DNA of 35,536 nt from JABSOG01 sp041583135 (GCA_041583135.1 JBFHGJ010000056.1:1-35536), one strand, 5' to 3'; positions 7,982 through 16,586 are shown, numbered from the stretch's first letter. Notes: generated from the sequence alone by a model not told the origin. Program-made: numbers and translations.

Positions 7982-8293
7982 CCAGTGGCCAGATGGCCAT
8001 ATTTCCCGACTCGTCGAATTCAGGAAACATATCGACATTCTGCACACGGCCATCGTTCACCCATAGCGAAAATGGTTTTCGCAACAAAAACTTAAATCAA
8101 CACCATTCTCATAATGCCAAACAACATCTCTATTTTCAGGATTTGATTCTATGGCTATAAAGTAGTCGATAGTATTTGGTTGTCCCCACAATCCCCTAAC
8201 CTGCTCCATCGTCATACCAAACCTCAAAACGTCTAGGCCAATTTTAGGCATAACGATAAGCGCTTTGCTTAAGACGACAACATTTGAACTCAT
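7977..8293 (-). pseudogene. Small hypothetical protein, third gene of the RM operon, apparently frameshifted
   Basis: ATG 8293 overlaps the methyltransferase stop by four bases (ATGA), so translation is coupled. The first frame gives 78 residues and stops at 8057-8059 after ENHFRYG. Shifting by -1 near 8060 continues with a protein-like sequence (WVNDGRVQNV ... MAIWPLG, 28 residues) to a TAG at 7977-7979, for an ancestral product of about 105 residues. The motif FGMTMEQVRGLWGQPN, followed by a WHYENGVDLSF strand pair, recalls BamE/SmpA-like small alpha-beta domains, but I do not recognise a specific family. It could be an RM accessory protein, an immunity-like protein or a passenger. The shift may be a real mutation, a sequencing error or programmed; no classic slippery heptamer is in frame. 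Confidence 0.55.
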
Positions 8294-9834
8294 GCAACAT
8301 CTTCTTGATATACAGACAGCACATTAGCCAAAGCTGGCACCGCAATATTTGCCAGTTCTTTGGGTTCCATCTTGTACATACCACCGCCATAGACTCGGCC
8401 TTCACCTAACATATCTTGTAACGTAATACTGTTCAGTGCAGCGAAAATACTAGCTTGGAGCTGTGGATGTTGTTCCAGCAGTCTTTGTAATTGTGCAACC
8501 GGATAAAGGATCAGATAAGAGTTGGCGACAATGGCTTGAGACTGATTCAAGATAAATCGAAATGGCTTTTTGCCTTCACTATTGGAGCGGCCGATATAGG
8601 TGCAATAAAAAGGGCTAGGCTGGCGGTTTTCTTGGCTGTACCAGACCTTTCGATTACGACACAGATAGCGTTGCGACACGCCAGAGTCGATCCCCTGCTT
8701 TAAATAGGCAAATAGTGTCGGATATTGTTGTTCTATTTGCTCTAACGGTAGTTTTGAATCGAGAACAAAATAGTCAGGATCAATGACAGGGTTGCCTTGC
8801 TTGTCCGCCTCAATCTGTGACTGCTGAAGAAATCTAGGGCTAGGTAAAATCGGCCTAAACTGGCTCAAAGGCAGTTCTTTTTCCTTGATTTGTGCTCGCG
8901 TTAAAACAAAAAACTGATTATCACCTGTCGCAATGCCACGTTTGACCTTAAAAAAGTCGGACAACTTTGCCGAGCGCTGAGCTTGCCTCGCTTCATTTAA
9001 TGGAAAGCGACTCCATTTATGCTCATCACGTAATACATCTATAGCAACTTGGCTTTGTACCTGAGGTTGATCTAAAGTACCGCCATAGCTAAATTTGATC
9101 TGATGGTCAATTGGGGGTTTTTGGTACTTTATAAAAACAACACAAGTTGATACCAAAGCATCATCAAACTTGACTTGCGCTGGGTCATAGCGATGTATCT
9201 GTATTAAGGTGACCTCATCTAGCAAATAGGTTCTGACCCCTTCCCCATAATTCACATGCATAAACTCGCTAGGCAATAGCCAAGCCCCAATCCCGCCTTT
9301 TTTCATCCATGGGTGAGCCAGTGCCAGATAGTAACAATATAACCCGGCAAGACCACTTAATGACATATTCGCGGCTTGCTTTGCCTGCTGCTGCAATGCT
9401 TTTTTGTCGGCAGTGATGTGGTGGTGCCTGACATAAGGCGGGTTACAAATCAAAAGATCGCGCTGCTGCGCTTTTTGCGGTGAAGGCAGAGAAGTAAAAT
9501 CGGCAATGCGGTACTCCAATAAGCTTTGCCGCCACAAGTTTTTCGCAGGTATAGCATAATGCTCGTCAACCTCAATGCCTAGAGCACTTTCAATACGCCC
9601 CAATGGGAAGACCTCGCAAAGCGCGCTAAACAGTGCCCCGGTACCAAAGGCCGGATCTAAGAATTGCAACTTGGAGCGTCTAGGTAAAAGACCCTTAACA
9701 TGAGCAGCCACCTCAATTGCAAAACTAAAAGGGGTCGAAAACTGCCCCATGAGGTTCCGCTGCTCAAGCGTTTTTTGCCCATCTAAATCGGATTGCAACG
9801 CTTGGCGCTGTTGTTCTAACAATTTATTGTCCAT
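8290..9834 (-). CDS. Type II N6-adenine DNA methyltransferase (M.XamI/M.SalI-like)
   Basis: 514 residues. Motif X region GQFSTPFSFA (30-39) is followed by the SAM-binding motif DPAFGTGALF (60-69) and the amino-methyltransferase motif NPPYVRHH (131-138). This order is that of gamma-type N6-adenine methylases. The C-terminal half, containing FFKVKRGIATGDNQFF, is a typical target-recognition region of the Eco57I/SalI/BsuBI-like group. It follows the endonuclease gene by only two bases and overlaps the third gene by four, forming an operon. It should protect the host at the same site that the partner enzyme cuts. By family association that would be GTCGAC, but specificity is inferred from the partner only. 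Confidence 0.88.
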   Translation of the reverse strand: MDNKLLEQQRQALQSDLDGQKTLEQRNLMGQFSTPFSFAIEVAAHVKGLLPRRSKLQFLDPAFGTGALFSALCEVFPLGRIESALGIEVDEHYAIPAKNLWRQSLLEYRIADFTSLPSPQKAQQRDLLICNPPYVRHHHITADKKALQQQAKQAANMSLSGLAGLYCYYLALAHPWMKKGGIGAWLLPSEFMHVNYGEGVRTYLLDEVTLIQIHRYDPAQVKFDDALVSTCVVFIKYQKPPIDHQIKFSYGGTLDQPQVQSQVAIDVLRDEHKWSRFPLNEARQAQRSAKLSDFFKVKRGIATGDNQFFVLTRAQIKEKELPLSQFRPILPSPRFLQQSQIEADKQGNPVIDPDYFVLDSKLPLEQIEQQYPTLFAYLKQGIDSGVSQRYLCRNRKVWYSQENRQPSPFYCTYIGRSNSEGKKPFRFILNQSQAIVANSYLILYPVAQLQRLLEQHPQLQASIFAALNSITLQDMLGEGRVYGGGMYKMEPKELANIAVPALANVLSVYQEDVA

Positions 9835-9836
9835 CG

Positions 9837-10796
9837 CTAAAAGCCAAACGCCTTAAGGTCGTCCATTCTGTGCTCCCAAACCCAATCAATACCTTCGGCA
9901 GCTTCATAACCTAAATAGCTAGCATCAAAATAACCACAAAGTAACAAATCAAAAGTAACCCCCTCTCCATAGGCACGGCGTAACTGCTGGACTTTTACCG
10001 CCTCCTCTTTGCGTCTTTTGTTGGTGTTGGCAAAATCGCCAGCGGATTTGGCTTCTATCAAGGCTGGCAATTCATGGTCTTTTGCATGAAATCGTTGAAT
10101 AACGGCATCAATAGGTATATTCACATTTTTCCCATCATCTCGCAGTGCTTTGACATTCAGCCTAAAACAAAACGTCCCATTAGGAAGGTCTCTCCAGTCA
10201 TGAACTTGGCTGGATTGCAATTCCCTATAGCCTCTGCCCTCCAGCCATTTTTTGAGTGCAAACAACTGCCTTTGCTCTTGGGCATTTCTGACAATAGGGT
10301 CAGCCTCTGCTGCGCATAACCTGTCAGCGATAATATAAGCGGCTCTTGTCACTTCTTCAACGCAACCTTTATCGCCTCGGTTCTTCCAGACAACAATATC
10401 CATATCAGACATTTGATCGATGAGCTTGGCGATCTGGCTAAGTTGCCCCATCAGTTCCGTTTCAGACATGCGCACTGATATCCGCCCTTTGCCTTCCATA
10501 TTCGTCACAAGGCTTCTTGATACACCAGCTAAACCTGCCAATCTATCTCTTGCTAATGGTGGGCAGGTGGTCATCCTTAACATCGCAACGATGCCGGGGT
10601 GTTGTTTTAGAACGTCTGGACCAATGTTTGTTAGGTTCTCTGTCCATTTTAATGCCTGTTCAACTTTATGTGTTGTCGCAACGCGAGTATCGCGAAAGGT
10701 TTTAGGCGCAAATCTCAAAAACCATTCATTGTAGAAATCAACCGATGCAGCAACATCAGACTTCCAACGATCCACCTTATCTCGATTGACTGCCAT
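9837..10796 (-). CDS. XamI-like type II restriction endonuclease
   Basis: 319 residues. A PD-(D/E)XK nuclease core is visible in the second half: D230 (IPIDAV) and E248-x-K250 (PALIEAKSAGD), followed by a long positively charged helix. The overall sequence reads like the XamI family, whose founding member cuts GTCGAC (SalI isoschizomer). The partner gene directly downstream is an adenine methylase of the matching group, which supports the call. Residues 81-105 (LARDRLAGLAGVSRSLVTNM onward) look like a helix-turn-helix, perhaps for site recognition or autoregulation; no separate controller gene is present. ATG 10796 is preceded by GGGG. The endonuclease gene comes first in the operon, which is less usual than methylase first. 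Confidence 0.82.
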   Translation of the reverse strand: MAVNRDKVDRWKSDVAASVDFYNEWFLRFAPKTFRDTRVATTHKVEQALKWTENLTNIGPDVLKQHPGIVAMLRMTTCPPLARDRLAGLAGVSRSLVTNMEGKGRISVRMSETELMGQLSQIAKLIDQMSDMDIVVWKNRGDKGCVEEVTRAAYIIADRLCAAEADPIVRNAQEQRQLFALKKWLEGRGYRELQSSQVHDWRDLPNGTFCFRLNVKALRDDGKNVNIPIDAVIQRFHAKDHELPALIEAKSAGDFANTNKRRKEEAVKVQQLRRAYGEGVTFDLLLCGYFDASYLGYEAAEGIDWVWEHRMDDLKAFGF

Positions 10797-10821
10797 GAAA
10801 TGACCCCAGCTAAAACAATAA

Positions 10822-10840
10822 CCCCCTGATAAACAGGGGG
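10822..10840 (-). terminator. ssb terminator
   Basis: CCCCCTG-ATAAA-CAGGGGG, a perfect 7-bp stem, followed on the - strand by TTATTGTTTT. It lies 40 bp after the ssb stop and 26 bp before the endonuclease start, so it should insulate the restriction-modification genes from ssb transcription. The right end overlaps the first four bases of the 32-bp direct repeat. Confidence 0.7.
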
Positions 10841-10868
10841 CTATAAAATAAATGTGACTTTATCTAAC
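10837..10868. repeat. 32-bp direct repeat, right copy
   Basis: Identical to 7950-7981. It occupies the ssb 3' flank, 12 bp from the ssb stop codon. Because it sits beside a core gene, this copy (or the left one) is likely the ancestral ssb downstream sequence, and the other was created when the restriction-modification cassette arrived. Confidence 0.9.
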
Positions 10869-10879
10869 GCGGCGCTGCG

Positions 10880-11641
10880 TTAAAACGGAATATCGTCATC
10901 AAAGTCGATTGGTGGCTCAGCCTGTTGCTGAGGCTGTGGCGAAGAAGGTTTAGCAAAACCACCTTGGGATTGGCCGCCACCGAAACCGCCTTGCTGTTGA
11001 CCTGCAAAGCCACCTTGTGGCTGTCCACCGCCGAAGCCGCCTTGTTGTTGGTTCTGGTTGCCGAAACCACCTTGGCTCGATTGCTGCTGGCCAGCGAAGC
11101 CGCCTTGTTGCGGGTTGCTTTGAGGATTGGCAAAACCACCTTGTTGCGGATTGGCGCCAAAGTTGCCTTGTGGCTTGGCTTTCGCCTGCTGCTGGTTGCC
11201 AAAACCGCCTTGAGGCTGGCCTTGTGGCGCGCTGTAACCGCCTTGGCTTTGACCTTGCGACATTGAATTGCCCATCGGTGCGCCTTGGCCTTGACCTTGG
11301 CCACGCGAATCGAGCATTTGCATTTCGTTGGCAATGATTTCAGTGGTGTACTGATCTTGGCCTTGCTGATTTTGCCATTTGCGGGTTTCCAAGCGGCCTT
11401 CCAAATATACCTTTGAGCCTTTACGCAAATACTCACCGGCAATTTCCGCTAAGCGGCGATACATCACGATGCGATGCCATTCGGTTTTCTCTTTTTGCTC
11501 GCCGCTTTGGTTGTCTTTCCACGTTTCTGAGGTCGCTACGGTAAAATTGGCCACGGCATTGCCGTTGGGCATGTAACGCACTTCAGGATCTTTGCCCAGG
11601 TTACCAACAATAATAACCTTGTTCACACCACGAGATGCCAT
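10880..11641 (-). CDS. ssb: Single-stranded DNA-binding protein
   Basis: 253 residues. The N-terminal OB fold (MASRGVNKVIIVGNLGKDPE to about residue 110) is the canonical bacterial SSB fold with conserved TSETW and EWHR. It ends in the partner-binding tip DFDDDIPF. Between them lies a Gln/Gly-rich linker of about 130 residues made of repeated QGGFG(N/G)QQQ-type units, much longer than in E. coli SSB (178 residues in all). AGGAG precedes ATG 11641. The long low-complexity linker causes large spurious frames on both strands. Binds and protects ssDNA during replication, recombination and repair. Confidence 0.97.
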   Translation of the reverse strand: MASRGVNKVIIVGNLGKDPEVRYMPNGNAVANFTVATSETWKDNQSGEQKEKTEWHRIVMYRRLAEIAGEYLRKGSKVYLEGRLETRKWQNQQGQDQYTTEIIANEMQMLDSRGQGQGQGAPMGNSMSQGQSQGGYSAPQGQPQGGFGNQQQAKAKPQGNFGANPQQGGFANPQSNPQQGGFAGQQQSSQGGFGNQNQQQGGFGGGQPQGGFAGQQQGGFGGGQSQGGFAKPSSPQPQQQAEPPIDFDDDIPF

Positions 11642-11843
11642 TGTTTATCACTCCTAAATGCTTTTTTGGGGTATTGAAAACCCAATTAGGCGGCAATTGT
11701 ACTATAGGATCAATCCGCATAAAACTATCAATTCTGTTCGATTGAATAATGCTTTAAAGAACAACAACCTAGAAAAATTGCAGGGGAATTGGCACCCTGT
11801 GTCCAAGATGAACGCAAGGCGCCGAAAATGACCAAAAGTGGGG

Positions 11844-14375
11844 CTACTGGATGATGATCTGAAGATCGTTGGAGCAACCTTTACTGTCACACACCTTATA
11901 GCTAAAGGCGCTGCCGGTTTGCGGGTTGGACAAGATCTCCGTGGTGTCTCCGGTGTTGAAGACGCTACGCAAGTATCGGTCATCGCGATACAAGTAGAGG
12001 AAGATGGCATCACTACCGGCGAAAGCAAAACGCAAGCGCACATCACCATTGTCCAACCGGCTTTGTTGCACCAAGCTGATAGTAAAGCCCGATACGTTAA
12101 CTTGTTTGGTCACCGTGTCGGTATTACCTTGTCGGTCTGTAACCGTCAGGCTCACTTGGTAGCTCCCTGCATTGGCATAGGAATGACTCGGGTTTTGCTC
12201 GCTTGAAGTATGACCATCGCCAAAATGCCAGTCCCAGCCGATAATATCTTGACCGACATCACTGCTTTGGTCGGTAAAACGCACCTTGGTACTATCCTCA
12301 TCGTAAACAAATGCCGCTTCAGGAATCGTCACTGGGTCTTGACCAGCAGATGTGCCGGTGAGCTTAAGCGTCCACTGATTGATAGTGCCAACATCATTAC
12401 CCGCTAGGTCCTTAACCCACAAATGCCAAGTGCCTTGGCTTGAGCCAGCGAGTCCCTCAAGCGGCCAAGTCTTTTTCAGATCTTTGGCGCTGCCGCCTTC
12501 TCGATCATGCAAGGTTTTGCTTCGACCATCAGGCATTTCAAGCGTCACAACCAAATCGCCACGCCACGTATGGGTGATATCGACACTCACCTCGCCAGAA
12601 AGCAGATTCAAATCATCAGCAACGTCAATATTCGAACGCACGCCCTGAGGGTCGTTATCTGGGATCGCAACCATTTCAGTATTGGCAAAGGTCAAGGTAT
12701 CTAGGTTGGCATGTTCGACTTGAACACTAAATCTTTGAGTGCGGACCAGTTCACCATCACCAGCGCTCAGCACGACTTGATAACTGCCCACCGGCGTGTT
12801 TTCTGTCGTTTCAATACTCAAGTTGGCAGCCTCGCCACCAGATAACACAACATCAGACAGTGTTGCCGGTAAATCCCCTGCAACCGATAGCTCAACACTA
12901 CCTTGCCAGTCATTGATGCTCTGTAAAACGAAATTAAACTGGGCGCTTTGACCCTGTTTAACGGTTTGGCGGGCATTTTCCGTGCGTAAATACCAAGTAG
13001 GAACAGATGCAGCTTCAATGGCATTGGCGGCGTTTATCCGTTTGCCAGAAACGGTAGTATTGGCCAAAGATTCAAGCGCTTCGCCAGTTTCCATCATTAA
13101 CGCTTTGACTTCAACATTCGAAAGCCCCGGATTGGCGGATAAAATCAGCGCAGCCACACCGGCAGCATGAGGGCTAGCCATCGAGGTGCCACTCTTATTA
13201 CCATAGCGTCCGCCCGGCATCGTAGAGTAGATACCCGAACCCGGAGCACCAACATCAACACTTTGCTTACCATAGTTTGAAAAGCCCGACTTGTAGTCGC
13301 CGCTGGTTGTTGCCGCCACCGCCAAGATACTATCCACATTGTCATAGCTCGACGGATAATGCGCCACTTCGTCATTGTCATCACCTAAGTTGCCAGCGGA
13401 AGAAACAAACAACATCCCGGCATCATGGGAACGTTGCAATGCAGCAACCATAGCTTCTGAACGCGAACCACCACCCCAGCTGTTGTTGGTCAAACGAACA
13501 TCCGTGCCGGCCTGCTTTAAGTCGATAAAATAGTCAAGGCACTTGATGGCATCACTGATACTACCGCCGCCACTGGGCTTGATAAACTTACAGGCAATCA
13601 AGCTCACCTTATGATTCACCCCCGTCACCCCAATCCCATTGTTACCGGTCGCACCTATAGTGCCAGCTACGTGTGTACCATGGCTGTGCGTATCCATCGG
13701 ATCCCCTGAATTTTCATAAGGTGCAATACCGTGAATGTCATCAACATAACCGTTGTTGTCATTGTCGATGCCATCGCCGGGAATTTCATTGGGATTAACC
13801 CACATATTATCCACCAGGTCAGGATGGTTGAAATCGATACCAGTGTCGATAACACCGACCGCGATTTCATAACTACCGGTGGTGGTTTCCCAGGCCCTCA
13901 GCGCGTCGATGTCGGCCCCAGCCTTACTACCGCTACTTTGCCCCTCGTTGTGCAATCCCCACAGATTGTCAAAAAACTCATCGTTGGGTTTATTCAGCGC
14001 TTCGCCAGTATACTGATAGTCATCCAAATACACCGTATAGTCAGGTTCGGCAAATGCCACTTTAGGATCGCGATTGAGCCGAGCCAACACCGCATTCATT
14101 TGGCTTTGCGGCACCTGCCATTTGAGCAACTGATTTTTTAGAATATGGCGGGTCGGCTGAAAACCTTTAGCGGCTTTGATATCAAAACCTGCGTTAGTCA
14201 TGTTGGCCAGTAGTGTATTGGCGCCGGTTTTAAAACGGCTGTCGGCTTGGTGGGTGGATAGCTGCCCATTTTGCGGCTTCATCACCACCAAAATATCTGC
14301 ATTGGCTTGTGCCCAAGCATGTTCTGCGGCAAGTAGCTGACTACTGGCCAAACACAATATCATTAACTTTTTCAT
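11844..14375 (-). CDS. Secreted subtilisin-like serine protease with P-domain and PKD domain
   Basis: 843 residues. A Sec signal peptide (MKKLMILCLASSQLL, cleavage near AWA-QA) is followed by an inhibitory propeptide to about residue 115. The S8 catalytic domain has D177 (VIDTGID), H232 (SHGTHVAGT), oxyanion N329 (SSAGN) and S398 (GTSMASPH). A Ca-binding-like loop DGIDNDNNGYVDD lies at 201-213. Downstream are an immunoglobulin-like spacer, a proprotein-convertase P-domain (about 565-690, with DITHTWRGDL), a PKD domain (about 695-775, WDWHFGDG) and a C-terminal beta domain with a Cys pair. Typical of extracellular proteases of marine gammaproteobacteria that digest protein polymers. AAAGG precedes the ATG. 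It lies between ssb and the yajR/uvrA pair, a spot that is often gene-free in relatives. Confidence 0.93.
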   Translation of the reverse strand: MKKLMILCLASSQLLAAEHAWAQANADILVVMKPQNGQLSTHQADSRFKTGANTLLANMTNAGFDIKAAKGFQPTRHILKNQLLKWQVPQSQMNAVLARLNRDPKVAFAEPDYTVYLDDYQYTGEALNKPNDEFFDNLWGLHNEGQSSGSKAGADIDALRAWETTTGSYEIAVGVIDTGIDFNHPDLVDNMWVNPNEIPGDGIDNDNNGYVDDIHGIAPYENSGDPMDTHSHGTHVAGTIGATGNNGIGVTGVNHKVSLIACKFIKPSGGGSISDAIKCLDYFIDLKQAGTDVRLTNNSWGGGSRSEAMVAALQRSHDAGMLFVSSAGNLGDDNDEVAHYPSSYDNVDSILAVAATTSGDYKSGFSNYGKQSVDVGAPGSGIYSTMPGGRYGNKSGTSMASPHAAGVAALILSANPGLSNVEVKALMMETGEALESLANTTVSGKRINAANAIEAASVPTWYLRTENARQTVKQGQSAQFNFVLQSINDWQGSVELSVAGDLPATLSDVVLSGGEAANLSIETTENTPVGSYQVVLSAGDGELVRTQRFSVQVEHANLDTLTFANTEMVAIPDNDPQGVRSNIDVADDLNLLSGEVSVDITHTWRGDLVVTLEMPDGRSKTLHDREGGSAKDLKKTWPLEGLAGSSQGTWHLWVKDLAGNDVGTINQWTLKLTGTSAGQDPVTIPEAAFVYDEDSTKVRFTDQSSDVGQDIIGWDWHFGDGHTSSEQNPSHSYANAGSYQVSLTVTDRQGNTDTVTKQVNVSGFTISLVQQSRLDNGDVRLRFAFAGSDAIFLYLYRDDRYLRSVFNTGDTTEILSNPQTGSAFSYKVCDSKGCSNDLQIIIQ

Positions 14376-14753
14376 TGTCTGCCTTTGTTGTTATTTGTTG
14401 TTATTCGTTTCGTGCCGATTAGCAATGGCTGAAGGGAAGCAGGACCATAAAACCCACCAGCGCCATCGCTAACCGGCGCAAAAAATCTACAACAAAAGTG
14501 CTTATTCGGCTATTGTCTAAGATATAGCCAGCCTGTACAAAAGCCCCTTTTTACACAAAGATTTACAGTTAAAACAAGGCAAAGACCAAGAAAATGACAG
14601 CGTTATCTTTTTAACATCAACAGGTTAAATTGTGTATCTAACACGATACTTTTTGCGTACAAAAAAAGCGTCAACTGTTATTGCCGGTTGCTAATTTTTC
14701 ATTCAACACCATGCTGTGTATATAACCAGCAATATAAAGTATTAGGTAACATC
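14376..14753. other. Intergenic region between protease and Rpn remnant
   Basis: 378 bases with no supportable gene. It must hold the leftward protease promoter. The protease leader has a tandem duplication of ATAACAACAA just upstream of the ribosome site (about 14388-14412). No strong terminator, operator or RNA was recognised; the region is A/T rich with scattered T-runs. Confidence 0.5.
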
Positions 14754-15082
14754 ATGAGCAATCTACTTTGCTGTAATGTTCCTCTGATTGATGTTAATCA
14801 GGAAAAAGACCATGAACTCAAACAGTTAAAATGGTTTGGAATTGTATCTTTAGCGCTGAAATACAGTCGTAAGCAAGATGTGTCCACTCTCTTACAAATG
14901 CTCACAGAAGTAATTCAAAACGTTGACCTAGAGGATGCTCAATCCTTAGACTTGTTAAAGACGCTCAAATAGAAATTGCGATAAATGCTTTGAAAGAAGG
15001 CGCCGACCCGATATTTGTCTCTAAGGTAACGAAGTTAGACCAGCTTGAAGTCGAAAAGCTGCAACAGCAATTGCAGCTTTAA
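14754..15082 (+). pseudogene. C-terminal fragment of an Rpn/YhgA-like (transposase_31) nuclease, frameshifted
   Basis: The first frame, from ATG 14754, encodes 72 residues up to TAG 14970-14972: PLIDVNQEKDHELKQLKWFG then ALKYSRKQDV. This matches the region that follows the PD-(D/E)XK nuclease domain in Rpn proteins (PLIDL...DEEL..HKWFG pattern). At the AAG before 14961 a -1 shift continues in the next frame as DAQIEIAINALKEGADPIFV then SKVTKLDQLEVEKL to a TAA at 15080-15082. That is the characteristic Rpn C-terminus (ALKEG.D...IAKVTGL...EI..L). The nuclease domain is absent upstream, so this is a truncated, shifted remnant. Alternatively it is a stand-alone relative of the short C-terminal RpnS-type proteins known to be made from inside rpn genes. 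AGG precedes ATG 14754 weakly. Confidence 0.65.
15055..15080. terminator. Hairpin at the end of the Rpn remnant, between convergent genes
   Basis: AAAGCTGCAA - CAGCAA - TTGCAGCTTT, a perfect 10-bp stem. It is followed by TTT on the + strand side and TTTTCG on the - strand. It can serve as a bidirectional terminator for the remnant and for yajR, whose stop is 19 bp to the right. Confidence 0.5.
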
Positions 15083-15098
15083 TCCTGTAGATAAGGCT

Positions 15099-16460
15099 TT
15101 ATAAGGCGAGTGCCTTGGCTTTTTCAATATCAAAGGTTTTATCGTCAACCTTCAAATAGGCACGGTGTTCTTCGTAAACCACTACTGCTTCGAGCACACC
15201 CTCAAGCTCTACCAAAGATTCGGCAAGCACCTCTGCTTGATCTTCATCTTCACAATGAATATCAATAGACACAGGCTTAGAGCGCGGCGGCACACTCATT
15301 CCCCAAGCAATCAACAGCCAAATCCCCCCCATCAGGGCAGCGGCAACAAAAACCAATCTCGGATTGGACATATCAGCAACAAAACCACCGATAATACCGC
15401 CTAAAAAGGCACCAAAGAATTGACTTGAGGAGTAAATCCCCATCGCAGAGCCTTTGTGTCCCGGCGGTGTAATGCGTGAAACCAACGCAGGCAAACTCGC
15501 CTCCAAGTAATTGAAAGCGACAAAAAACAACAGCACCATCGACACTATCAACGGCAACGAATGGTCAGAAAAATAAAGCCCGGTCAAGCTCATTGTCAGT
15601 CCGACAACGGCAGCAATAAACATTTCTCGCTCTTTGGCTTTTTTCGCCGCCACAATTAAAAACGGCACCATCAAAAAGAACGAACCGACCAGAACAGGTA
15701 AATAGAGTTTCCAGTGTGATTGGGCGTCCATACCATTTTTGATTAGCATCTGCGGCAATGACACAAATACCGCCGTCATCATCAAATGTAAGATAAGGAC
15801 GCCAAAATCCAATCTCACCAATTGCGGATGGCGGATCAGCTTACCCAACAGGGCAGGAATGGCGACCGTTTCGCCGCGCGGGGCTTTATTGACAGCCGTC
15901 GGCACTAGGGTAAATACCACCACAATACCGACAAGGGCAAACAAAGAGGTAAACCAAAACAGCCCTTGCAAGCCAAACGCCTCGGTCAGCATCGGACCAA
16001 ATACCAAAGCCAGCGCAAAGCTCATGCCGATACACATACCGATAACGGCCATTACTTTGGGTCTTTGCTCATCTCGCGTCAAATCGGCAGCGAGCGCCAA
16101 TACCGCACTGGCAATAGCACCTGTGCCCTGTATTGCCCGGCCTAAAGTGACCATATATACCGACTCGGCCATTGCGGCAACCACACTGCCGATGGCGAAA
16201 AGTATCAACCCCAGTACAATAATGCGACGGCGGCCAAAACGGTCTGACAGCATTCCCATGGGGATCTGTAAAATCGCTTGAGTCAAACCATAGGCTCCGA
16301 TGGCCAATCCTATCCACATTGGGGAAAATCCTTCTAAGGATTGACCATAAATAGCAAACACGGGCATCAGCATAAACAGCCCCAGCATTCTGAAGCCGAA
16401 CACGGCGGCTAAGGATACGGCTGCTCTTTTTTCCAACGGATTGAGACCGGACATTGACAT
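15099..16460 (-). CDS. yajR: MFS transporter YajR with C-terminal YAM domain
   Basis: 453 residues, close to E. coli YajR (about 454). Twelve membrane helices begin at LAAVFGFRMLGLFMLMPVFA. Motif A is complete (GMLSDRFGRRR, about 69-79). After the twelfth helix comes a soluble domain of roughly 65 residues (388-453; IDIHCEDEDQAEVLAESLVE, with ALAL at the end) that corresponds to the ferredoxin-like YAM domain peculiar to YajR. Substrate unknown; a drug-proton antiporter relative. It is divergent from uvrA with a 181-bp spacer, and the ssb / MFS / uvrA neighbourhood is common in Shewanella-like genomes. Confidence 0.88.
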   Translation of the reverse strand: MSMSGLNPLEKRAAVSLAAVFGFRMLGLFMLMPVFAIYGQSLEGFSPMWIGLAIGAYGLTQAILQIPMGMLSDRFGRRRIIVLGLILFAIGSVVAAMAESVYMVTLGRAIQGTGAIASAVLALAADLTRDEQRPKVMAVIGMCIGMSFALALVFGPMLTEAFGLQGLFWFTSLFALVGIVVVFTLVPTAVNKAPRGETVAIPALLGKLIRHPQLVRLDFGVLILHLMMTAVFVSLPQMLIKNGMDAQSHWKLYLPVLVGSFFLMVPFLIVAAKKAKEREMFIAAVVGLTMSLTGLYFSDHSLPLIVSMVLLFFVAFNYLEASLPALVSRITPPGHKGSAMGIYSSSQFFGAFLGGIIGGFVADMSNPRLVFVAAALMGGIWLLIAWGMSVPPRSKPVSIDIHCEDEDQAEVLAESLVELEGVLEAVVVYEEHRAYLKVDDKTFDIEKAKALAL

Positions 16461-16566
16461 AAAGCTACTGTTGTTTTACCTGTTGAATATAAAGTGCGGG
16501 CATACTAGCATAACCCACTGAGCTTTGCGCAGTAAAAGCCTTAAAAATAATCCAAGACGATGATTT

Positions 16567-16586
16567 TATACAGTATATATACAGTA
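16567..16586. promoter_or_regulatory. LexA-like half-site pair upstream of uvrA
   Basis: ATACAGTA occurs twice, with ACAG starting at 16570 and 16581, 11 bp apart around TATATAT. The right half is an exact LexA half (TATATATACAG), and a LexA box is expected before uvrA. The left half is in direct rather than inverted order, so the best 16-mer matches CTGTATATATATACAG at only 11 positions. Treat it as a degenerate SOS operator candidate. Confidence 0.45.

Noticed and set aside
10864..11442. 192-codon frame overlapping ssb on the same strand
   Set aside because: A low-complexity Lys/Ala/Ser-rich shadow of the ssb Gln/Gly linker; ssb itself has clear motifs from both ends.
15739..16281. 180-codon rightward frame inside yajR
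   Set aside because: Antisense shadow of a membrane protein gene; no motif and no ribosome site.
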